A DNA stretch of 5,565 bases, from NCBI GenBank assembly GCA_020056895.1, contig JAGVGV010000540.1, positions 1-5,565 of the forward strand. The letters are read 5' to 3'. This document shows positions 1-5,482 of the stretch, piece after piece. The notes beneath the pieces were generated by a model. That model ran no database searches. It was not told the origin of the DNA and saw only the letters and a program-made list of their open reading frames with translations. The position numbers and the translations under genes were made by a program. This DNA is from Deltaproteobacteria bacterium. GTDB taxonomy: Bacteria; Desulfobacterota; Desulfarculia; Adiutricales; JAGVGV01. Numbering within the stretch: the stretch's first letter is position 1; every line of letters begins with the position of its first letter.

Positions 1-373
1 CCACGCCCGCCAGGGAAACGGCCACCAGGTCGAAACCTTCGTCCACCAGTCGTTTGGGAGTGTCATCGACGAAAAGCGTCCCGTTGGTGGTGGCGCCCAC
101 GGACCGGCCGGCGGCTTTCACCCGCCGGGCCATTTCCCAGAAATCCGGATGCAAAAGCGGTTCCCCCCAACCCTGAAGGTGCACATGGCGGGCCCGCGAA
201 AAAAAGGGTTGGATCCGTTCAAAAACGGCCAGGGGCATGAAACGATCGGTCCACCGGGATCGGTCCGCGGTTCGGGGGCAGTAAAGGCAGGCCGCGTTGC
301 AGGCCGAAGTGATTTGGACCTGAAGCCAGTCCCAGAGCGGGGGCGGGGCGAATAGGCGGCCGAGGAAGGACAA
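1..373 (-). CDS. Radical SAM domain protein, N-terminal part (runs off left edge)
   Basis: This is the first 124 codons of a gene whose 3' end lies beyond the left edge. The protein begins near MSFLGRLFAPPPLWDWLQ and carries the radical SAM signature CxxxCxxC at Cys25, Cys29 and Cys32 (CNAACLYC). In this superfamily those cysteines hold the 4Fe-4S cluster that cleaves S-adenosylmethionine. Residues 68-73 read GWGEPL, the usual 'GGEP'-type motif that contacts SAM after the second strand, and TTNG follows around residues 99-102. The spacing fits enzymes of the SPASM/Elp3-like core, but the substrate-defining C-terminal half is missing, so the reaction cannot be named. The start is taken as TTG at 373 because an in-frame TGA lies at 380-382 and a GAGG-like ribosome binding site lies about 10 bases upstream. 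No ATG occurs before the cysteine motif. The gene follows the calcium pump on the same strand, separated by a hairpin. Confidence 0.88.
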   Translation of the reverse strand, partial: MSFLGRLFAPPPLWDWLQVQITSACNAACLYCPRTADRSRWTDRFMPLAVFERIQPFFSRARHVHLQGWGEPLLHPDFWEMARRVKAAGRSVGATTNGTLFVDDTPKRLVDEGFDLVAVSLAGV

Positions 374-412
374 GGGGGATCACCCTCGTAATCTGAATTT
401 ATTAGGGAGTAA

Positions 413-440
413 AGGGGCCGGACATAATAATCCGACCCCT
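413..440 (-). terminator. Hairpin after the calcium-pump gene, probable terminator
   Basis: The arms 413-422 and 431-440 pair over 10 bases around an 8-base loop. The single mismatch on the plus strand becomes a G-U wobble when read as minus-strand RNA, which suggests the RNA is the functional form. The hairpin starts 8 bases after the pump's TGA stop and is followed by only a short run, TTTACT, so the U-tract is weak. It would separate the pump from the radical SAM gene. Confidence 0.6.
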
Positions 441-448
441 CCCGGTTC

Positions 449-3172
449 TCAGACCGGTCCGGCCTGATTTTTCCGGCGCAGGTACCACTTGACTCCTTCC
501 ATGGACATGGCCACCACCACGCCGAAGCCCAAAATGATCCCCAGATCCTCGAGGGGCGGCAGGTGGATGCCGAAGGCTTCCCGGACCGTGGCGAACTGAA
601 GCAGAACCATCATCAGAGCCACTTCCCAGATCAAAGCCAGAATCAACCATTTATGAGGCGGGGCCTTGAAAATGCTATAGGTCATGGATCTTAGGTTCAG
701 GGCGATAATCAGCTCGATGACGATGAACAGGAAAAACACGTCGGTCCGGGCGGCCTGGATGTCGCCGGCCTTCTGGAAAAACAGATAGAAAAAGAACGGG
801 ATTTCCAGCAAAACGGCCAACAACAGAAAGGCTCGGACATCGGGGCTGAACACGCTTTCCTTGGGGTCCCGGGGGGGGCGTTCCATGATATCCGGGTCCG
901 GCGGGGCCACTCCCAGAGCCAGGGCGGGAAGGCCGTCCGTGGCCAGGTTGATGTATAGAATCGCCGCTGGCAGAAGGGGCAGGTATTCGGGTCCCATAAT
1001 CAGCACCACGCCGCCGATGACCACAACTTCGGTGATGTTGCAACGGAGCAAGTACGTGAGGTATTTCTTGATGTTGTCGTAAATCCACCGGCCCTGTTCG
1101 ATGGCCTTGACCGTGCTGGCGAAGTTGTCATCGGTCAGGATCATGTCGGCCGCTTCCTTGGCCACTTCGGTGCCGGTAATGCCCATGGCCACGCCGATGT
1201 CCGCGTGCTTAAGGGCCGGGGCGTCGTTCACGCCGTCGCCGGTCATGGCCACGATCTCGCCACGCTTTTTCCAGGCCTTTACAATCTTCAGCTTGTCCAT
1301 GGGCGAAACCCGGGCGTACACGGTCACGTCCTGGACGATTTTTTCAAATTCCTCATCCGGCATTTTTTCAAGTTCAGGTCCGGTGAGCGCCCGGTCTCCG
1401 GGCTGATAGATGCCGATCTCGGCGGCCACGGCCATGGCGGTCAGCTTGTGGTCGCCGGTGATCATCACCGGTTTGATCCGCACCTTTTTGCATACCCGAA
1501 TGGCTTCAATGGCTTCAGGCCGGGGCGGGTCCATCATCCCCGCCAGGCCGTAAAAGACCATGTCCCGCTCCAGGCCGTCCTCGGTCATCTCTTCCCCGGC
1601 GGTTACTTCGCGGCCGGCCAGGGCCAGCACCCGCAGGCCCTCCTGAGCCAGGGATTCATTTACTTCCAAAATTCGGGCCCGGTCCTCGGGCGTCAGGTCT
1701 TTCTGACCACCGCCCCAGGTTTTATACCGGCAACGGTCCAGAACAATTTCGGGGGCGCCCTTCATGCAGGCTGTCAGGATTCCATCCGCCAAGCGGTGGA
1801 TGGTGGTCATCCGTTTGCGTTCCGAACTGAATGGGATTTCCTCGATTCGGGGCGTTTCGCGCCTCAGGTCCCGGGCGTTCAATCCGGCTTTGGCCGCCAG
1901 CACCACCAGAGCGCCTTCGGTGGGATCGCCTTTGATCCGCCACTGGTCGGCCGTATGTTCCAGTTCCGCGTCCGAACAGAGCACGCCGGTTTTCATCAGG
2001 GTTTGAAACGCGGGCGTTTCCGCCGCCGGGCCGCCGGAGCCGGCGATAACCGAAAAACCGCCTTCGGGCAGGTACCCCACGCCGCCCACGTCGATCATTT
2101 GGTCTCCCAAAAACACCCGGCGGATGGTCATTTCCCCCCGGGTCAGGGTGCCGGTTTTGTCCGAACAGATCACCGTGGTGCAGCCCAGGGTTTCCACGGC
2201 CGGCATCCGGCGGACCAGGGCGTTGTTTTTGGCCATTTCGCGCATGCCAATGGCCAGGGCGCCGGTGACGATAGCCGCCAGGGCTTCGGGCACCGCCGCC
2301 ACGGCAAGGGCGATGGCGAACATGATCGTGGTGACCACATGGGGCATGGTGATGGAGCCGGTAACGGCTTCGCGGATCATGGTGACGCCGGCCACCAGAC
2401 CGCAGATGGCCAAGGCCGAAATCCCCAGCCACTTGCCGATCTCTTCGGTCCGCTTTTCCAAGGGGGTTTTTTCGGTTTCGATGGCCGAAACCTTTTCGGC
2501 GATCCGGCCAAAAGCGGTGGTCATGCCCGTGGAAGTGACCAGCGCCCGGCCCCGGCCGTAGGTGATGGTGGTGCCGGTAAAGATCATGTTTTTCATGGAA
2601 TCGATCCTGGTTTCGGCGGCCAGGGGATCGGTTTTTTTGCTGACCGGTACGGATTCTCCGGTCAGGGGGGCTTCATCGGCCCGGAGGGAATGGGATTCGA
2701 TCACTCGTCCGTCGGCCGGGATCCGGTCGCCGGCGGCCACCAAAAGAATGTCGCCCGGAACCACATCGCGGGAGGCGATCACCGTTTCCCGGCCGTCCCG
2801 AAGGGCCGTGATGGTCGGGGCCAGCATTTTTTTCAGGGCGTCCATGGCCTTTTCGGCCCGGTATTCCTGAACAAAACCCAGAACGCCGCAGAACAGGACG
2901 ATCACGCCGATGATGATCGCGTCCACCACTTCGCCGACCACGGCGGACAAAACGATGGCCACCATAAGGATCACGATCAGCGTGTTTTTGAACTGGCCCA
3001 AAAAAATGGCCAGGGCGGAAATCCGCTCCTCGCTTTTTAGTTCGTTGGGGCCGTATTGCACCAGCCGCCGGCCGGCCTCGTCGGCGGTAAGGCCTTGGCT
3101 CGGAACAACGTCCAGGGTTTTCAGGGCTTCGTCCACGGTCAGCGCATGCCAGGTTTTTGCTTCCAGTTCCAT
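449..3172 (-). CDS. Cation-transporting P-type ATPase, calcium-pump (type IIA, SERCA/PMR1-like)
   Basis: A complete 907-residue P-type ATPase that should pump Ca2+ out of the cytoplasm across the inner membrane at the cost of ATP. Domains in order: cation-ATPase N-terminal domain (about 7-45), membrane helices M1-M2 (53-100), actuator domain with TGES at 171-174, M3-M4 (250-305), phosphorylation site DKTGTLT with Asp338, nucleotide domain with KGDPTEG (414-420) and KGAPE (Lys471), hinge TGD (572-574), GDGVNDAP (645-652), then M5-M10 (about 708-895). By alignment to animal SERCA, the calcium ligands are all present: Glu296 (SERCA E309), Asn712 (N768), Glu715 (E771), Asn742 (N796), Thr745 (T799), Asp746 (D800) and Glu820 (E908). 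That argues for Ca2+ rather than Na+/K+ or Mg2+, though the assignment is by motif only. Length is normal for the family. The ATG at 3172 is the first possible start because a TGA in the same frame lies 9 bases upstream. The ribosome site (GGGA, about 9 bases away) is weak. I see no good promoter in the 191 bases before it. Confidence 0.96.
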   Translation of the reverse strand: MELEAKTWHALTVDEALKTLDVVPSQGLTADEAGRRLVQYGPNELKSEERISALAIFLGQFKNTLIVILMVAIVLSAVVGEVVDAIIIGVIVLFCGVLGFVQEYRAEKAMDALKKMLAPTITALRDGRETVIASRDVVPGDILLVAAGDRIPADGRVIESHSLRADEAPLTGESVPVSKKTDPLAAETRIDSMKNMIFTGTTITYGRGRALVTSTGMTTAFGRIAEKVSAIETEKTPLEKRTEEIGKWLGISALAICGLVAGVTMIREAVTGSITMPHVVTTIMFAIALAVAAVPEALAAIVTGALAIGMREMAKNNALVRRMPAVETLGCTTVICSDKTGTLTRGEMTIRRVFLGDQMIDVGGVGYLPEGGFSVIAGSGGPAAETPAFQTLMKTGVLCSDAELEHTADQWRIKGDPTEGALVVLAAKAGLNARDLRRETPRIEEIPFSSERKRMTTIHRLADGILTACMKGAPEIVLDRCRYKTWGGGQKDLTPEDRARILEVNESLAQEGLRVLALAGREVTAGEEMTEDGLERDMVFYGLAGMMDPPRPEAIEAIRVCKKVRIKPVMITGDHKLTAMAVAAEIGIYQPGDRALTGPELEKMPDEEFEKIVQDVTVYARVSPMDKLKIVKAWKKRGEIVAMTGDGVNDAPALKHADIGVAMGITGTEVAKEAADMILTDDNFASTVKAIEQGRWIYDNIKKYLTYLLRCNITEVVVIGGVVLIMGPEYLPLLPAAILYINLATDGLPALALGVAPPDPDIMERPPRDPKESVFSPDVRAFLLLAVLLEIPFFFYLFFQKAGDIQAARTDVFFLFIVIELIIALNLRSMTYSIFKAPPHKWLILALIWEVALMMVLLQFATVREAFGIHLPPLEDLGIILGFGVVVAMSMEGVKWYLRRKNQAGPV

Positions 3173-3268
3173 TCGTGTTCATCCCGTGCGGCCGAAGGAT
3201 CGGCGATGTGGTCAAAAGACGATCGGGCGACGCCGAGGGCGGAGTCCCGAGGTTCCTTTTCGGATGGA

Positions 3269-3293
3269 AAGGGGCGGATTTCCTCCGCCCCTT
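3269..3293 (-). terminator. Perfect 10-bp hairpin between transporter and pump, probable terminator
   Basis: The arms 3269-3278 and 3284-3293 are perfectly complementary over 10 bases around a 5-base loop. The stem is mostly G-C with A-T pairs at the base. Read on the minus strand it lies 70 bases after the transporter's stop codon and is followed by TTTCC, a poor U-tract. It may end or thin out transcription before the pump gene. The arm sequence resembles that of the hairpin at 413-440. The symmetrical stem could also work for plus-strand RNA, but no plus-strand gene is nearby. Confidence 0.55.
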
Positions 3294-3328
3294 GAACGGT
3301 TCGGTCCCGTGGTGCTTCCTCGTGAGCC

Positions 3329-3351
3329 CGGCCGCGATGGAAACGCGGCCG
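3329..3351 (-). repeat. 8-bp inverted repeat just after the transporter stop codon
   Basis: The arms CGGCCGCG (3329-3336) and CGCGGCCG (3344-3351) pair perfectly around a 7-base loop. The structure begins 12 bases downstream of the transporter's TGA. No T-run follows it, so it is not a classical terminator. It could protect the 3' end of the transporter message or act together with the second hairpin at 3269-3293. Confidence 0.4.
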
Positions 3352-3363
3352 AACCCGGACGAA

Positions 3364-4905
3364 TCACATGATGGGCGCTGGGAACAATACTCCGCTGAAC
3401 AGCAGATACGCCAGCACCAGAGTCCAGAGGATATTGATCCCCTGGGCGATGATGAACGCCAGCGCGGGCTTGCCTCCGCCCAGTTTGGCCAGTTCCCCGA
3501 ATCGGGTTTCCAGGCCGATCGAAGTGAACGCCAGGGCGAACCACCACGTCCGAAGAGCCGTCAGAGTCCCTTTTACTTTGCCCACCCATTCCGGGGAAAG
3601 CAAGAAGGAAAAAACCAACGAGGCGACCATGAAACCCAGGACGAATTTGGGGAACCGGTTCCATATTTCCATGGCGCTGGGCCGGGGATGGTCCGGGTTC
3701 AGATCGCATTCCTTATACGCCCACCAGATGGCCAGAATAAAGGCCGCGAAGCCGATGAAGACGTTTTGGCTCATCTTTACCACCACGCCGATCTTCATGG
3801 CCCGTTCGCTGATGAGCGATCCGGCGGCCACCACCGATCCGCTGGTGTCCAGGGTTCCGCCCAACCAGGCGCCCGCCACCAGTTCATCCATCCCAAACGT
3901 TTTGGCGATGTAGGGCTGAATCACCAGCATGGGCACGGCGCAGATGAGAGTGATCGACGTAACGTACGACAGCTTTTTCGAATCGCCCTTAATGGCCCCG
4001 GCCGTGGCGATGGCCGCCGAAACGCCGCAAATGGACACCGCGCTGGCCAACAGAGCCGAAAAATCATCATCGATGCCCATTTTTTTGCTGGCCAGCCAGA
4101 AGCAGAAATACCAAACCACGGCGATGACCAGAAACGCCTGGACGATCCCATACACTCCGGCCTGGACGATTTCGCCAAACAGAATGCCCGCCCCCAGAAT
4201 CACCAGGCCGATCTTGATGTAATATTCCGTCTGAACCGCCGGCCGAAGCCAATCCGGAAGCCCCAGGACATTGCTGATGAACAGCCCCAGGAACAGGCAC
4301 CACAAAACGTATTCCAGGCCATACACATTGATCGTGTAGTTACCGGCCAAAAACAACGAAACCCAGGCGATGATGAAAACCACCGGAAATCCCACCACGA
4401 ACCGGCCCAGGTTCTGGCCCAGGAGGGCCATGCCCAAAAGACTCACCAGCCCGAATCCCACCAGGAACAACAGGGACCAACCCAGGTTGGTTCCGGACAA
4501 AACCTTGGCCGGAAGGGCTCCGGCGTTGCCCTGGACATCCTTGGCCAAGTCCCCGGCTTTTTTCTTCAGGCCGGCGTCCTTGACATTTTTCACCACCTCC
4601 GCCGCGGCCTTGGCGGCGTCGCCACCCAGTTTCCGATCCTTTTTATCGAGCGCGTCTTTTAATTGGCCCAATTGGGTTTTCAGGGCGTCCTCGTTTTTTT
4701 CGCCCGCGGTTTTCACCAGACCGTCGATTTTGGCCGACGCCTGGGCCGCGAAACCCGAATATTCCCCATCCGTGGTCCACTTGAAATTGGGCGCCTTGGT
4801 CGGTAAACCCACCAGAATCAATACGATAATCAAAAACCCCAGCCAGACCGCCAGCCAGTCTTCGGTTTTCCACAGTACCGACCAACCCTGCTTGTCTTCG
4901 GCCAT
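3364..4905 (-). CDS. YeiH/UPF0324-family membrane transporter, putative sulfate (sulfite) exporter, long form
   Basis: A 513-residue inner-membrane protein of the PF03601 family (E. coli YeiH relatives), usually annotated 'putative sulfate exporter'. The substrate is not firmly established for the family; links to sulfate, sulfite and other sulfur compounds come from context. Family hallmarks are SICGVSAAIATAGAIKGDSK (291-310), where YeiH proteins have a CGxSA motif, and AGAWLGGTLDTSGSVVAAG (344-362), plus the C-terminal GLETRFGEL...GGGKPALAF segment. About twelve membrane helices are visible: one at 17-34, then a cluster from 141 to 506. Typical members are roughly 330-350 residues. The extra length is an N-terminal helix and a Lys/Ala/Asp-rich segment at about 37-140 lying between helices 1 and 2, probably periplasmic. 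The ATG at 4905 is supported by a perfect AGGAGG. The gene precedes the calcium pump on the same strand, 191 bases apart. Confidence 0.93.
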   Translation of the reverse strand: MAEDKQGWSVLWKTEDWLAVWLGFLIIVLILVGLPTKAPNFKWTTDGEYSGFAAQASAKIDGLVKTAGEKNEDALKTQLGQLKDALDKKDRKLGGDAAKAAAEVVKNVKDAGLKKKAGDLAKDVQGNAGALPAKVLSGTNLGWSLLFLVGFGLVSLLGMALLGQNLGRFVVGFPVVFIIAWVSLFLAGNYTINVYGLEYVLWCLFLGLFISNVLGLPDWLRPAVQTEYYIKIGLVILGAGILFGEIVQAGVYGIVQAFLVIAVVWYFCFWLASKKMGIDDDFSALLASAVSICGVSAAIATAGAIKGDSKKLSYVTSITLICAVPMLVIQPYIAKTFGMDELVAGAWLGGTLDTSGSVVAAGSLISERAMKIGVVVKMSQNVFIGFAAFILAIWWAYKECDLNPDHPRPSAMEIWNRFPKFVLGFMVASLVFSFLLSPEWVGKVKGTLTALRTWWFALAFTSIGLETRFGELAKLGGGKPALAFIIAQGINILWTLVLAYLLFSGVLFPAPIM

Positions 4906-4915
4906 TTTCCTTTTT

Positions 4916-4921
4916 CCTCCT
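4916..4921 (-). promoter_or_regulatory. Shine-Dalgarno sequence of the transporter gene
   Basis: AGGAGG on the minus strand, 10 bases before the ATG at 4905. A second purine block, AAGGAAA, sits directly before the start codon. This is much stronger than the ribosome site of the calcium pump and fixes the transporter's start. The spacing is slightly long. Confidence 0.75.
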
Positions 4922-4961
4922 CAAACGGATTTTGGAGGTTGGTTGGATGATTGGATTCTTA

Positions 4962-5116
4962 CGCGGCTCCGAACATGCTCAACCGGACGATCTCCCCGTT
5001 GGCCTCCTTTCCCTCCATTTCGAACCACCATGCACCAGACGGCGAAAACACATCGAAGCGCCGGCCGTTCCATCGGATGGAAAAACGGTTCGGCGCGGCT
5101 TGGGATGCTCAATCGG
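4962..5116. repeat. Pair of diverged direct repeats (4962-4986 and 5094-5116)
   Basis: Both copies read, on the plus strand, cgcggct, then a short gap, then atgctcaa(c/t)cgg. The gap is 6 bases in the left copy (4969-4974) and 4 bases in the right copy (5101-5104). In the shared blocks 18 of 19 bases match. The copies start 132 bases apart and bracket the large hairpin at 5058-5096. The left copy ends about 57 bases before the transporter start. They could be paired binding sites for a regulator or remains of a duplication. Confidence 0.45.
5058..5096 (-). repeat. Long imperfect hairpin in the transporter leader (about 15 base pairs)
   Basis: Nested complementary blocks are gcgccg (5058-5063) with cggcgc (5091-5096), ccg (5065-5067) with cgg (5086-5088), and ttccat (5068-5073) with atggaa (5077-5082). 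The loop is 3 bases. A 1-by-2 internal loop and a 3-base bulge interrupt the stem. It lies about 150 bases upstream of the transporter ATG. No U-tract follows on either strand, so a terminator role is unlikely; an RNA structural role is possible. Confidence 0.5.
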
Positions 5117-5291
5117 ATTTTTGAATAAATGAGGGGGGGATGGATGGGAGGACCTGTCACTGGGAGAAAGGGCTCCGGAATCCGCGGGGCATCTTCGGTT
5201 CAGGCATTCGTCGCCCGCCGGAAACCGGTCCGAATCCTTCAGTGGTTCACGTTGTCTATTGGTATTTTTTAAGGCGAAAGATTCCTTGGGC

Positions 5292-5394
5292 CCGGCGGGT
5301 TCGCCGGAGCGTCCGCGGTCGTCGTCGTTCCTGGTCGCCGGTCGAATCACGAGGATTCGTTCCCCTTCAGGGCGAGGCCGTTGAGTGAACGGCC
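5292..5394 (-). repeat. Cluster of three perfect short hairpins
   Basis: Three separate perfect stem-loops lie within about 100 bases: 5376-5382 with 5388-5394 (7 bp, 5-base loop), 5343-5348 with 5354-5359 (6 bp, 5-base loop), and 5292-5297 with 5302-5307 (6 bp, 4-base loop). The cluster begins about 50 bases after the predicted transcription start at 5447. Three perfect hairpins in a row suggest a structured RNA or a repeated intergenic element, but I cannot match them to a named family. Confidence 0.45.
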
Positions 5395-5453
5395 GGGCCA
5401 GCAACTTCGGATCGTGAAAAATCGGGTTGGATTCAATCCCCAAAAACGGAGCC

Positions 5454-5482
5454 ATGATACTCCGAACGAGTCCCAAAGTCAA
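5454..5482 (-). promoter_or_regulatory. Sigma-70 type promoter reading towards the transporter
   Basis: On the minus strand, a -35 box TTGACT (5477-5482, five of six consensus bases) and a -10 box TATCAT (5454-5459, five of six) are separated by exactly 17 bases. Transcription would start near 5447 and run towards the transporter. It is the best promoter-like sequence I saw in the gene-free part of the window. A weak 6-base inverted repeat, acgagt (5466-5471) and actcgt (5493-5498), straddles the -35 box and might be an operator. Confidence 0.65.

Larger units (their letters stand above)
4906..5447 (-). other. Gene-free, hairpin-rich leader upstream of the transporter
   Basis: No convincing protein gene lies here on either strand. 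The open frames present are rich in Arg, Pro, Ser and Gly, match no family I know, and mostly lack ribosome sites. If the promoter at 5454-5482 is used, this stretch would be an untranslated leader of about 540 bases before the transporter ATG, or it could contain a separate small RNA. It carries perfect hairpins at 5376-5394, 5343-5359, 5292-5307 and 5058-5096. A 7-base complement, ccggagc at 5304-5310 with gctccgg at 5172-5178, could make a long-range pairing or be chance. I recognise no known riboswitch core (TPP, cobalamin, SAM, fluoride) and no intrinsic terminator with a good U-tract. Confidence 0.4.

Noticed and set aside
1205..3040. A 611-codon plus-strand open frame opposite the calcium pump.
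   Set aside because: It lies wholly antisense to a gene with every P-type ATPase motif. Its product is rich in Gly, His and Gln with no family resemblance, as expected when a GC-rich gene is read backwards in a codon-aligned frame.
3190..3230. A promoter for the calcium pump from TTGACC on the minus strand.
   Set aside because: The position 16-18 bases downstream is GC-rich and has no -10-like sequence.
3157..4662. A 501-codon plus-strand open frame opposite the transporter.
   Set aside because: It is antisense to a clear PF03601 gene, is rich in His, Gln and Pro, and has no recognisable domain or membrane segment.
4950..5120. Possible 6S RNA, because of a GAGCATG...CGGAGCCG stretch resembling part of the E. 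coli molecule.
   Set aside because: I could not draw the long closing stem with a central bubble, and the likeness covers only a few bases.
4921..5160. A 79-codon minus-strand frame ending inside the transporter's Shine-Dalgarno region, considered as a leader peptide.
   Set aside because: It needs a GTG start without a clear ribosome site, and its composition (Pro, Arg, Gly) shows no amino-acid run typical of attenuation. The contact with the ribosome site looks accidental.
5098..5160. A second minus-strand promoter using GTGACA and the AT-rich ATTTAT near 5120-5130.
   Set aside because: The boxes are 24 bases apart, too far for sigma-70, and no other -35 box fits.
5140..5388. An 82-codon plus-strand frame preceded by a G-rich purine run that could act as a ribosome site.
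   Set aside because: The purine run touches the ATG with almost no spacing, the product is dominated by Arg, and it is antisense to the hairpin cluster. It matches nothing I know.
5379..5454. A tRNA-like 3' end on the plus strand: TTCAATC at 5432-5438 in a T-loop-like setting, followed at the right distance by CCA at 5452-5454.
   Set aside because: The pair closing the T-loop is an A-C mismatch, the matching 5' acceptor arm (TCCGTTT) is absent, and no D-arm or anticodon arm can be drawn. It also overlaps the minus-strand promoter.
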